Positions 26,964 to 41,210 of a stretch of 64,000 nt of DNA are shown in pieces. Under the pieces are notes generated by a model. It saw only the letters and a list, made by a program, of their open reading frames with translations. It was not told where the DNA came from and did no database searches. This DNA comes from Larimichthys crocea (Eukaryota > Chordata > Actinopteri > Sciaenidae). The position numbers and the translations under genes were made by a program. The stretch lies in contig NC_040016.1 in assembly GCF_000972845.2 (NCBI RefSeq), positions 9,630,701 to 9,694,700 of the forward strand, written 5' to 3'. The stretch's first letter is position 1. Every line of letters starts with the position of its first letter.

Positions 26964-29352
26964 GCTCTCCTACACATACGTACTGATACATATGCGCACA
27001 TTTCTACGGGATCTTGTTGTGTGTCAAAAATGTCAAAACATGTTACTCAAGAAAAAGCGCTTTCTGCTGACTGAAATCTCACTTCTCTTCATATGGAAAG
27101 CATTTAAAATGTATATGGATTGGCTCGTCGTAGACGGATGGCAGCTGTTCAGAAAAGCAGACAGAGCAGGTACTGCATATACAATAATGACCATTGTTTG
27201 ACAAAGAGGAAGGCTGAATCAGGAGGAACCTGAACCCGAACCTGATTACAATGTCCAGCCTGTCAAAATGAAAGCAGGAAAGCACTCTATGCACGCACTG
27301 TGCATTCTGAATGTCACACTACTATATATACACACACAGTAGGAAGCCTTACTGTACAAATAAAAGTATTAATTGTCATTATTAATAGCTTGATTTTACA
27401 TTACAGCAGTAATTTGTACTTTTTGTATTAGGCCAAAAAAACATATTTTTCATGCCTGAGCAGGAGATTTGTGAACATCTGTGTTCTTATTTGTTTTTTC
27501 ATTTGACCAGGCCACTGGTAACATTTGAGAGTTAGACATGCCTCTTTATATCACACATTTCAACTTAGAAATGAGATTTAAAAAATGTTGAAATGGATTC
27601 CTGCCGTTTCCATTTGCAAGAATCAGAGCTGGGGTTAGACTACATATATGTATGTTTGTGTAGATTCATGTCTGAGATCTACTGCTACCATCACAGCTGG
27701 GTTAGTGTCCCATTTCCAGACTCAACTAAGCTTGCCCGCTAGCCTGAGGTGCCTGATTTTGGGAGCGGCAGCGTTTAATTTCATGCCCTGCGTGAGTCAT
27801 GTACCAATGTGTTGTGGTGGTTTCTGTGCAGGCAATCCCTCTTTTTTTTTTTTTTTCCACCAGCATCCATTTCAGTGTTTGCAAAGCAGAACATCTAAAT
27901 GGGTCAAGGCTACAGGTAAGATGATTTTGATCTGATGGCCACCGTTTCCTCATTACTATGATTAATGCTTGCTCCCTTTGCTCTCTACCTCTTTTCAAAG
28001 CAGCCTTTCTTTTATTAGAATATTACATGCAGAATAATTAAAAGGAAATTACTCTATAATTGCAATTTTAAAACATTACTGTAATACTTGTGATAAGGTT
28101 TTTGCTTTTAGTCCAGCTACACAGGTGAATTTAGCCAACAATCAAATAAGACTGTGTGGTATTTGTAATATTTTGGCTAATAGGTTACTATCTTGTATAG
28201 TTAAATGGTTTTTAATTTTAATATCAACCTCCACAGTGATTCTGATCCAACCCACAGGTTTCTGCCTGATGCAGAGCTTATTTGTACATAATGGATGCAA
28301 TTTAAAACATAATGAAGCATAATGCTTAAAGCCTTCTTCTATAAAGTTAAGTACTAAATTACAGCACCGCAAGTGCATTGAATTTGTTATGTCCACTCCT
28401 CGGCAGTCTTTAACTTCCTTAATGAACTGCATCCTCCTATCATGCCAGAACCAGCTGACCTTTTGAAGATACCATAAAGATCTTGACTATAATAACAGAT
28501 ATTCCCTCACAGTACATAAATATAATAGAAGTATTTTGTTGTATAGCTCTGCACTGTAATCAAACAAAGCACTGTGATTAGCAGCAGGGCTGGGTCTTAC
28601 AGCCAGGTTATAAATAGTGAAGTGTTTAGAGGGGGGATAAAGTCACTTGGCATACAGATCCCTGTGGTCTGAGTACACGCTGAAAGGGGAAAAGGGACAT
28701 TTACTTCACAAAAATACATTCAAACTAAACAAAAAGCAGTTGAGCTGAACTAAGGAAGGCAAATATGAAAATGCCACTGCATTTCTCAAACATAAACAAA
28801 GGCGTAATTTCCACAGAGGGTGAGGATGTGCCTCACATTTTTCAATTTTTGATTTTTTTTAAAGGAATGTGCTGAGTCCACCTACAATATTTACCTATTA
28901 AATTGCCATTTCAACTCTGTACCTGACTTGATATACATCGATATATAGTGTTCCCCAAATCTGAAACCAAACCACCTCCCTTGCACACAATCTCTCAAAT
29001 GCACAAACACTGTACATGCAACAGTCTCAGCAGCAAAAACGCCTGCGGGGAAGGAAACTCACTTGAACTGTTGGTGCTCCCTGGAGCTGCGGATCTTGGA
29101 GGAGAACCTCTCAGCCAGTTTCTCTAAGCTGCGGGAGTACTCCACCTCAATCTCTGCTTTGCGACGGAAGAACTCCTGCAGGTCCTGCAGCAGCTGGATA
29201 CGAGACTCAGACTGTTGCTCCAAGCATTTGAACTGCTCCACCAGCTGGTTACGGATCTCTGTCCATCAAAACATGAGGCAAAAAGTGGTACAAGTCAGGT
29301 GTTTATACTGCTGTCACAACACTGCACAACATGCCCTGGTCCAAAATTACAA

Positions 29353-29402
<50 letters not shown>

Positions 29403-32400
29403 CTTCCACATACTCATATCAAGTTGCAGGATGGGTTAAAACTTGGATGATACCTTTGTACAATTACACTAAACTAACTAACTTATACATCCTGTTGCTT
29501 TGTGTCATCTTTGTTTCAATGTTTCTGATGTTGAATCTCTCCATTTAAGGTATGACTATTTGCAGTACCCAAATTGTGTGCTAATAATATTTGACAGGAG
29601 ATATGCTTAAGAGCTTCAGCTTGTTTCTCCTTTATCTTGAAGCATTATGCCACAGAACGCTACAGATGTCACAGTCGCATAGCAACATATTTCCAAACAC
29701 AAGCCAAGTATGACTGCTAAGTGAGTCATCTATAATCCACGGTATCTGAAATTTGATGCACGCAATTAATAAACGTGCTTTTTATTTCAGTTATTCAAAG
29801 CCATTTCATTACACTCCATCAGACTGGCAGCAATCATAAAGACTCTATCTGGGAGTCAGAATGACCAAGTGAGGCTCCATGCCAAGCCGGTAAGATGACC
29901 TGTGTGTATGGCCTCTCAAAAGTGTGTACACTGGGAGATCAAACTGATTTAATGAGAAGTTAATGTGAGCAGTAGAATAATATTTCTGCTTCAGGAGGAA
30001 CCCCATGCTGCCAGGCAGACTACAGATCCTTCATGCCAGTAGGAAGCCACAAGAGAAAAACCTGATTTCTCTTTGTAGTGCTGTCATAAGCAGCCTCGAC
30101 TCAGGAACAGCAAAAAAAAGAAGCCTATTTTGCAGAACAAGAAGGGAAGGAGCAACAGAAAACAGGATGAGAGTTGTCACTTCTCAATAGGAAGCAAACC
30201 TCCTGAACTAATGAGTGAACTTTATTAGAAAGCAAAAGTGTTTTGATCATGGAGATGCTTTACTGTCACGTAAAAACACTATTAACATGCAGTGTAGGCA
30301 GTGCAGTGCCTGTGTCAAGCCTAGCAGTAGACCCTAAAGACAAGAATTGAAGATCACAGCACAGCTAGCTGTGGTGTCATCACAGTGTTTGCCTTGTGAT
30401 CTTTAGGAGCTCTTCAAACAAACCTGTATGGTGAGAGGTGGATGAGTTTCATGTTTTACTTCATTTTAAGCAATAAATCTCATCAGGAATACACAATCTA
30501 TTACAGTATATACCATTTCCCATGTATACAATTTATCTGGCCAGCTCGTTCAAGCTTCTCTTCAACTCAAAAGCATTTTGTTTGTGTTATTTCTGTCTTT
30601 AAACGGTCTGCATGGAAATGCACTAGAAAGCAGTACCGAAAAAATGAACTTCCTAAATGTAAGCTACTGCTTGTTGTAACATCCCCGAGCTACATCGTGA
30701 GTCAATTTGCGAGTTATAACCCTAAAAAACAAGGACAACGGCTGGATTTTATACATATCTGAGCCATGGCTGTGACACTCAGTCGGACAGATGAAGTGCT
30801 GACTGAATGCTGAAACCACAGCAGTGACACAGTGACTGTGTTTCCATGCTGTTGAGGGTGTAATTTGGTCAGCCAAGCCCTCCTCATGGATATATGCATG
30901 GGCTGGGGAAGCTTGCCATTTGAACTGAAACAGTGATGTTGTGCGGGCGAGCCTATTCTCTCCCTGTGATGTCGTGCCGCCTGGCCTCAGTCTTAAGCGG
31001 CATGCTTCACTCTGTGGTTAACCATTGTCCCAGCCCTCCCCTTCATCCAGGGGCCTCCCTCTCCCTCCCAGCACTGAGGGCTTTAAAGCTCTGTTTTTAG
31101 TGGGAGCCCTGCACCAGAGCTCAGGGAGAGATATCACCACTACTACTTCAGTCCTGTCAGGAATGTCTTGACTCCTCAGACATGCAGCCATGTTCCTTGT
31201 TTGCAATGTTATTTATTCTGTTATTTTTTTCATTCAAAACGAGAAAAAAGCAAGCAAGCATGCAAGCCGAGAGAAATGCCCCGGGAAAATGTGACACCGA
31301 TTTGCATGAGTGCCAGGGAGGACTTTTGAAAACAGACGTTCACAAAAAGGGAACTCTGAACCACCAGCTGCAGCTCTGCAATTTGACAGATGAGTTTGGA
31401 AAAATAGGTCACGCACACCAGAAGTGTGCCCTTCCTTCTGAGAAACCATGAGCAATTGGAGAATTACCCCCCTAAATATTCCCAGCTCTTTGAGCGCCTC
31501 CATTGGCTGTGGTTTATTCAAAGCGAGCACCCCTCTGTCGTTCTTTTCAATCTGCGAGGAGGAGAAATGCTGGAAATGTAGGCCAGAAGATGATGGTGGT
31601 TTATCTTTTTGAACAACACCAAATAAAGTCCTGTGCACTATTACACTTCTTACATAAAGAAAGAAATCCTTCTGATAAAGTAAGAAAGTGTCTCTGCCAA
31701 GATATCCTACCAAATAAAAAAAGAGATAAAGCACTCACATACACAGCAAACCTTTACTGCTTTCAAGAAAGATTAATGGTTCAAGCCACCAACGAATCAA
31801 GTCGTTTAAAACTCTTCTATATTATTTGTATACCGCATAACCTTGGTATAAAAGTCTTGAGCTACACCCACCACCTCAAACCTCCTCACCTTTCTGACAT
31901 GTATGTAACAAGGCCTTTTGATCCCAGAGATTTCTGTGTCAACATGGATGCCCCACTTTCAGCTCCGCTGCACTGGTTCTTCTTGGTTTCACGATTAAAC
32001 AAAATTGCTTTGTAGCCAGAATATCACTACAGCATAGAAAAAGCATGACATTCCAGATGGGCCTCAGTAAAATTACATGTCCAATGTTCAACTATTGAAC
32101 TCATCAGCGTGATCACAGTTAAAGAGCAAAGAGAGTAGTACGGGCTCTTTGAAGATGTTCTCTGTCAACTTAAGCAACTACTCGTGGTGCAGGTGGGAAT
32201 CTTTGAGCAACCTACCAAAAACACAACTCCTCTGATTCAAAGTGAGCAAGTTAAACCTTTAATGTAGCTGCTTGATCGAGCATGCAGCAATTATCCGTGG
32301 CAGACCTACTGCGCGTTGCCTCCACGTCTTTCTATTTAGAGATGGAGCCATCTGCTTTTTCTTTTCCTTTTTTTTTTTTTTTTTTTTGGATGGGGGGTTA

Positions 32401-35400
32401 TCTCCAGACAAAAAGGCTGATGGAGAAAGCGGGGGTGAGGCTGGAGCAGCTGAAATATGGTCAAAACTCTAGTGGGATCATACATGTCAAGGCCAAGATT
32501 CTTTGTTTGAAGGATAATCTTATCCTTTACAGCTTTATATCAGCCTGTAATTGGAAGACCATGTGACAGACAGTACAATTAAATTTCATTTTTTGTCTGG
32601 GTGTTCTTTACTAGTTCAGTAAAGCAGTGATAAATAGCCTTTCTGTGTCATGCAAACATTGTTTTTCTTTGCTTCTTTCACTGAGTTGTTTCCCCATTAC
32701 TAAACACTGCTTCTGAGCTGTTTGATATATCGACTATAATTATAAAGACCAAAACATTTCCCTCCCAATAATGCGTGGCAGAAGCAAAAAATAAATCCCA
32801 AAAGCTGCACTCATCCAATAACATCTCTAATCAGTGGCTTTCTGTAAAACTAAACTAATGATGGAGCAGTATTATTACGCTTCTTAGATCTTAAGCTTTT
32901 TTTTTTTCTTTTGAACTGGAGTTTGTCTGCAGACAACTGGGATTTATAGTCCATGTATTAAAATGCAGTGCTGCTCTAGACAATAATTATAATAAAAAAC
33001 AAGGATGAAAGTGTGTTAGGATGTGTAGATATGCATATGTATTCACGTGTCTGTAGTGTGAGCAAAATACACATCATTTTTATATTTCAACAGTTGTGTT
33101 TTAAAGCTCTGCAGGTTCATTACCGTGTTCTGTAAATTACTGTAAAGGCTTATTTTGACATATACACTATGTGACATATTATGAGAGTGAACAGTAGATG
33201 TTCATGATAGCCACTTCACATTCCTGACCTCGAGTCTATACATCATGGTTATAAGAGCCCTACCACTTCTTCTGGGCACCTGCTCCACAATATCATTCCT
33301 CTTACACCACTGAGGAACAGGAATTGAAAGCACAGTGGACACTTGTCTCCTCGCAGCACAGGAAAAACCTCTGCAAACAATAGTAGGATGTTGGAGATCC
33401 CTGAACTTTGGCCCTCACAGACAAAACTTTGTATTGTCAGCTGTGTTATATCACAGCATGGTGATGTTTCAAGCAATGATTGCTGCTGGTGTAGAAAAGT
33501 AAAATTCATTTTGGAACTGAACAAGTGAACTGTGAAGTGTCTGTAAAAAGTTTGGACCGCGAAGCATGAGAAACATCTGTGAAATGACAGCTTCTGTCTT
33601 AATTCTCACGCATGTTCCTGCTGCTTGTTCTCACTGCTGTCGAGCTTGTTAAGGTACGTGTATCGTCTTGTATGGCTTGATATTAGAGAACGGATACAGG
33701 ACAAGTACGCCCCACACATTTTTTTTTTTTGGTTTCCACAGAATTTCTGGGCAGAGCACGGTTCACAGTCCGCATTAGAGACTTCCTTTGATTTCCTGTT
33801 GGATCCCGCCAACATTACTGGACATATACACGGATAAGATTCTGTTTTCAGGGTGTTTTCTGATGGCAATATTTTGTGATAACAGAGTGATCTATCGCAT
33901 GACCTGCAGTACTAACAGACTTTGACTGACTTCAAAAGGTCTCACCCAAGCGGCAACGTCCGTGGCTGGGAAATGAAGCCAACATGGGAGTGCCAAAAAC
34001 TGTAACCCGTGGTCCACCGATGATCCACGTCTTTGACCAGTTTTAGATTAGCTGAGTTGCTATGGACATCTGAAGACTGTTCTCTTCTGACCAATAGAGG
34101 AGCAGATGGCAACAGCACTCTTACGTGCCAAAACCAACTATTGTGCCTACTTGCGACAGGACCATACATCCATATTTTGTTTATTTAGTGTATTCTGTAT
34201 TTGTAGGGTGTAGTTGGCCATGGAGAAATGGATAGTACTACAGATGTGGTTTCAATGAATGACAAATCCATTGTTACTCTAGCCGAGTATAGCCTCAGTG
34301 AAGCACAAAACAAACATTTCACAGCCACACATTATGGGGTGTTTTTTCACAATTGTGTTCTATTTTCTGTCTCCTTCAGGCAAAATGCAGCTCAGTTCAA
34401 AACACTGTCAACAACCTCCCAAGCGGATGCCAAAAGGTAAAACTGATGCACCCTATAAAACAAAAGGACTTTTGACATTTCATTGCCTCTCATGTATTCC
34501 TAGCACGTAATGGACACATATATGGGCTATGAACGAGACGTTACTCATTATCTTGTAAAAATAAAACTCCTGAAGTCAATTCAGGACACCAGTGGTGTTG
34601 GACTGGTGCAGCATTTTACTGCAAGGGTGCCGTTTAAGAGGGCCGTGTGACATCTTGACGCAATGAAGTCGAGATAAGATTGGAGCGCAGTGAATGAGAG
34701 GGGTTTTCTGCAGAGGATCCTGAGGGCAGCAGGGGAAACCGGACTGTAGGGCAGCAGGAGGAAGAGCGGGACAGATGGGTCATTTCACTGCAGGATAATA
34801 AAGCTGAAATATCATCGCGCATGTTGTGGGGTTTGGCGGTATACACGACTTATTTACGGTCACGTTTAGCATAATATTTAAGCGATTCAATGAATCAACC
34901 AGAAGCACGGATTGTTCTGTATACTGGTGCGGTGAGTGTGGAGGAAAGAAGTACATGTCTCTGTGTAATAGGGATAAATTATAAATCATAACCAGCCTCA
35001 GAAGGTATTAAACACTTTGAAAATAATGTCCTTAGGCGTTCACATCACCATGCAGTAAGACACACACAGTATGTAGACACATACACAAAAGCCACTCAGA
35101 GCCAAATTTCACTAACCTAATCCCCAACTCAGCTCTGCAGTATCTGGGCTTTACACTGCAGAGACAAATTCACATGAAAAAAAACAGACACACAGACAAA
35201 CGCAACCCTTATCCAGACCTTAATTCACTCTCTCTGTCCCTCAGACTGAGTCTCACAATACAAGTTCCAGTCGCTGAGCTAATCTCCCATTTCTATTTTT
35301 TTCTCCCTCTATTTTTTATTTAAATCCCTTAATGATTAATGCAATTATGGATTCATGAGGACATGCTCCTGATGTCAGCGCGAGTCTTTCTCTGTCTGCT

Positions 35401-38400
35401 TGTCTCTATCTCGCCTGTTCCCTCATTAGCCCTGACGTCTGCAGCACATGTACTCAAAGATAAGACAACAGGAACTGAGCCCAATCAATGGCTCGAGCAG
35501 AGGTGAGTCGATGGAGCGTCCGACAACAAGATGTCAGCTGTCAGTCTCTCTGGGTCGTCCTTCACTCTTAATCCTGCCACCTAATTATCTGCTGGTTTAT
35601 CCGATTTTTGCCTGTCAAACTAAAAATCAATCCAGACTATGAAATGTTCATCAAATTTGTCTTGGGTATGATTTTCACCAGCTTGTAGATTTTTGCGATA
35701 CCACTCACCTCTTATTGAAAATTAACCATATTTAGGATATTGCTTTTTGTTATGTGACAGGCTGCTAATTCAAGCCTCCCAAGCTGAGCTGCTTTGAAGG
35801 ACAACATTCAACCCCTCATGGCAATAAAACAAATACTAACAATCAATCGTCCGTGGCCTTCACAGTGCCACGAGAGGAAAATCATCCCAGACTTCCTCAC
35901 CTCTCTCTCATCCCAGACATCGATTTCCTCTCTAGAGCCCGTATTGTCATCACGCCAGCGCGACACATGAGTCTGATGCTTCAGGGAAGCCTAAGAACGA
36001 GCTGCAACCGGAAACACGCCCTTTCTGAGCCTTGTTGTCCATCGTTTGCTGTATCCAGGATCCAGCTATGCAGGACCAGGCTAAGAGGTGTCTCCATGGC
36101 AACACGGGCGTGCACCAGTCCCCAGGGAGCAGCTTATTGGAGGAGAGGTGGAGTCTGATGGGTGTGGATAGGTGGCAATCATTTAACCAAAGCAGTAAAG
36201 CTTATTTGAATATGTCCCTTTGAACACTGATTGCATCAAATTAAAATTAAATGCTGCCACCATATATGGTGTTTAGAAATGCACAGGGTTGAAATGACTC
36301 AGTTTATACAAGAACATTTAGCTTTTCATAAAAGTAGAGTGCGTGGGTCGCAGAAAAAAAAACAGCTGCACTGAACCGAGATCAACAAAAAGACAGCTCT
36401 TCACTGGCTGCAGGTGAAACTGTGAATTTCAAATGAAAAAAGATTATTTACCCTCTGATGAGTCACAACCAAAACAGCAACAGGTTTGAAGGTTTCAGGA
36501 TAAGTCACTTATTTTGGTGCCACATTTCATTATGTTATTAGGAAAAAAATGCAAAAACAATAGAGCAAAAGTATTAGTACTAAGCAATACTTAGTATATT
36601 AGTAATATAACTTCTTTATTGATTGACGATTGGCAGAAATTTGGACTTTAAGGGAGAATTTGGGATATAACAGAGCACACAATCATTTATTTAAGAATCA
36701 ATAAAATCTAATTAATCCATACTGAAAATAATCATTAGTTGGAGCCCTGCAGTCCACGATTCATTAGAACTGATGTAACACAATGCCACACTATTGTGCT
36801 CCCAATGACTAATGAGCCTGTGCCACATACGCTTCTATTTCTACCATCAGTGGTGGGTGAGAGGGATTTGTGAGCTGCAAATAGGTGCACTCTTTAATCA
36901 TTTAAAGTCTGTAGTGGGACATGTTCTTCACTGGAACATAATAAAGTTAATCTAACAGGTCCCAAGACTACAACAGAAGAACTTAACTAATTACCTCCTC
37001 AAATAGTGACTTTTTCAAATTCTCCCTGAAGAGTTATTTTTGCACAACCGGCCTCTTTCCTCTGTTTCTAAGGTTACCGTCTGTCAGCAGGAAGTTTGTT
37101 TTTTCATTTTTTCCCAAACTATTGCTGCATCTGAATGTCTGTTGGGCAATAAAGCAGAATGATGCTGCAATTTCCTGTAATTTTTTTATTATTTTTTTAA
37201 TTTCTCAATTTTTTAAACAGTTACATTTGCACTGTTTTTCTCCATTTGGATTTTCTGTGGTCGCAAAAACCTTTAGTTAATCCTACTAAGCCTACTGAGT
37301 CTGAATCCATTCAAACTCATGTCAAAGTTTTAGTTTACACAGAGAAAACTGACACTATTTACTTACATAATGACTGGCTATAAAGTTACTGTGGACTGAA
37401 GCCAAACACTTTAAATGTCAGAGTTGAGATCCTTATCACACGCGACCTGAGCTTGTTGAGTTTTTTTTGACATTGGTGTAAATCTGCAGTGCCCGACATA
37501 GATCTTCAAGTTCTGTTTCAATCTTTTGTTTAAGATTTATTTTTGGTTAAGTGAATGGTTTGCAGAGCAAAAGACAAATAAACATTTAATGTATGTTTGG
37601 TATATCAAATCAATAACTCTCGATTTGAATGAAATTCAAGTGTAACCTGTAACTAGATTTTAGTCCTCCAGGCAAGGGCATTGCATTACTGGCCTTGTAA
37701 TACAATCATGAAGACTGCGCCTCTCCAGACAGTGGCGATTAAAATTCTTCTAAAAGACTAAATGAAATGAGAATCATGTACTGGTTGGTACCAAATAACC
37801 AAGAACCTATTTGTCTGTTTAAATGGACCTTTGTTTACTTCTTCAATGCCAACACAAGGACCAAAAAAAACAAAAAAACATTCTGTGTTAAATGATAATC
37901 CACGCCTGGCAGATCACCCTTTTCATGAAAGGCTTATTATCTCTCGAATCCTTGTGAACAAACTCTCGTTTTATCAAGTGGCAGCTGCATTCATCACACT
38001 GGGTTCATAGAGACCAGAGCAAAGTCAGAAAAGTCAAGAGAACTCTGGACCAAAACGATATGATTTATGATGATAGCTCAGCATGACATGAATATAATGT
38101 TTTTTAAAGGGTTACAGCCACAAGTGGATCTCATTTTTGTCACACTTGCTTCATACTACCGCATTTCTTCGATGGACGTGCATCAAGACTGGAGAGTCTC
38201 GGATCCTCTAAGAGTTGCTGGTTCTTATACTGCTATGAGAAATACACATTTTGTCAAACATTTTGTATATTTTTTCAACATGGCACACTAAAAGAATTTC
38301 AAAAGAAAATGAAATTCAAGTTCTTACACTTTGTTTTTCATGAGATATACCAGCTTTGCTGAAAGGTGGATGTTGTTACTTTTGGTAAAAGCCATGCATG

Positions 38401-41142
38401 CTAGCTGTTTCCCCCTGTTTCCAGTCTTTATGCTAAGCTAAGCTAAGCAGCTGCTGGAGGTACAAAATGTTAAACTTTGCCTTTAAGGCTGCATTGTCTA
38501 TTAATAGAATTAAATCATGCAATCTTAACTGAATCTGCAACAGAGCATCTTGAGCTTCCTGTTTGTTTGACTATGCACTGCCGCACCACATATACAAACC
38601 AACCCTGAATGAAGCCCAAAATTTATTGGACCGCAAGAACAAACAGCCTGTCCCACTAAAGATTATTCTGCCGAAATAGCTTGTATATGGTTTTTTTCTT
38701 CTTTGCAAATGTTCTCTCAGTCAGCGGCAGGTTTGCCAAACAAGCTGGCAGCTGGAGGATCCTCACCCAGTGAGTCAGTGCGACGATTTCTTAAACTCCC
38801 AACCTGTCAGTTTCATGCCGCCCAGCAGGACGTTAATAACTAACTAACCAGCTCACACCATGATGGTAACAAGCTCTGATCGTGAGACTCATTTCCAGCA
38901 TTAACTGGGGAGAATGTTCATTACCAGTTGTAGGTATTTCAGAGTGCAAACACGCGACATGGCGCGCATAGTTGTTGGTTTGTTAAAATAAGACACCATG
39001 AACCTGAACCACTTTCAGCATCAACAGAGCTGCCTGTAACCCGCAGCAATAACAAACAGAGACACACCTATTGTCACACATAATTCTCATCAGCACTTAA
39101 GCAAACCGACAACACTTTATAGGGCCATTAGGAGGATCATTGTGTCACAAGACATGCTAAGAGTTTTTCTTTTCATACTGCACTGTACTGAATGAGAAGG
39201 GTGGTTTATGACCACACTATTTTGGGCAGGTCTGACTGCTGTTACTGAAATACTGCAAGCTGAGGTGTGTATAATAAAACTGTGAAGAAGATAAGATGAC
39301 ATCATTATAATTATGTAATCTGACATTTAAAAAAAAAAAGTGTGTGATCACATATTATACACTGTGATGAAAAAAACTACTTTTATTTTGTGAATAAGAC
39401 ATTTTGTTTTGCACAAAAAGAAATGACTTCATGCAGAACCCTGTGACAATCCTGGAGAAAAAGTATGTTGATCAAATTACTTTCAGGCATTATCTGGTCT
39501 GCTGAGGAGGTTAAGGAACCTGCAGAGTCTAGCAACGAACAACAAAAAGAAACCTGAACCCAAAGGTGTGAAAACACTTCCTTTTCTGTATCAGTGTGTG
39601 TGTGCGTGTGTGTGGTTGACAAGGGTGGACATTAATGTGTACATCTGGAGGACACTGAACAATTTCCACAAGCAGTTGCCTTCATTAATTTCTCCTATCA
39701 TGTAGCAGCCTGGAGGAAACAACAAATGAAGTCTCATTTGTTCGAGTGTCATTTTCATCACATCAAAAACTGCTTCCTCTCAAACACGACTCATTTACAC
39801 GTGTTGGTCTATGTCTGCCTGTCTTTGTGTGTAGGTGTCGGCGTTAGTATTGGTATGACTGCAATAGTTACATATAGGAAATGAGCTCTACTCTATGTGA
39901 AGACCAATCACAGCAAAGTTAATAAGTCACATGAACATAAGCTATAAAACTCAAGACAACTTAAACCACTGATCATAGTGACTTTTATCTGGAATACACT
40001 GCAGGAAAAATGCAATTACTAAGAGTCCGGGATGCCAGGAAATGAGAGTGGGGTAAAATTGTGCTGCACTGCAAGTACAATGAATCAGATATTCATTGCA
40101 GAAGGGGATTCAGGGAACACAGCCAACAGAACAGGCAACCTGCTGTCCCTGGAGTCAAAGTACAGCACAGCAAAAAGATGTAAACACAAGACTGATTTAA
40201 TAAAAACTGTGCTGTGCTGAAGACAGTGGAGTCTAGCCTGTGTGCACTCGTGTCTTGGTTTTGTCCTGTACTGTATCATCACCACCTCGCTCTGTCACTA
40301 CCGCTGTGTCTCATCCTCTGTAGCTCTCTTGTTAGGACAGCTAGTTATGATCGCTGGGCTTGAAGATTCAGTTCATCCTGATGTAGAAGTATGGGCTTAT
40401 GCTGAAGCCATATTTTAGACTCAAAACCCGGAGTGTAAATGTCAAACAGCTGCTGATGGCCCGAGAGGATTACTTCACAAGCTGCCCGTAAAAACTGGCA
40501 AACAGGAGAGTGTGTGGGGGGGGAGGCAGAGCTGCAGTCCAGCAACCACACGGTGGTTAAGCTACAAAATAGAGTCCAAGCTCCTCAGCCAGTCTCGCTG
40601 TGTTCAGTGTACGACCCCTTTCTATTGACATGCTAATGCTGGATCTGCCAGCTGAACAGCTTGAATAAAGTGAACACCATCTCCCAAGGTCCTTCAGAGA
40701 CCTCGGCTTTGGCAGCCAGCCTCGAGGGTCGTCAAGAATTCATTAATGGCCTCGGGTTCAAATTTTAGCAGAGTGCTGTGTTACACCGCGACAGAGGAAT
40801 TATACGTTATATCATGATGTGCTTTTACACCTGCAGCCATTGCATTTAAGAAATATTTAAGACAGCATTTGTTCTTTCTTTGTTCCTCCTGAAACCAAGT
40901 GATTTTTTTTATTAAGCCTCATACATAATAAAGCAACCCCTGTGATCTTGTTATGACCCAATCAATGACCCACTCATGAATTAGGCCCCTTCTGCCATGT
41001 ACACATTAACCATAAAGCCATAACTCAGAGGCAAGACAGGTGCAATTTCCAATCTGAATTTCATTACGGTTCGCTCACTGTCTCCTACAACTCATAACAT
41101 TGCCATTGTTGTTATGAGGTGGTGGATTGTGAGGAGCGGAGC

Positions 41143-41210
<68 letters not shown>

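Larger units (their letters stand above)
20809..29062 (-). other. srgap3: srgap3 intron 2
   Basis: 8.3 kb intron. It contains two truncated copies of one teleost repeat (about 20985-21300 and 22915-23150), several CA/GT microsatellites (21784-21800, 25190-25222, 26632-26650, 26937-26963) and T-homopolymers near 24521-24537 and 27841-27856. No gene was found. Confidence 0.7.

Noticed and set aside
31234..32015. Two long open frames (166 and 170 codons) overlapping on opposite strands in srgap3 intron 1
   Set aside because: Neither resembles a known protein, composition is that of intron, and there are no splice partners. Treated as chance.
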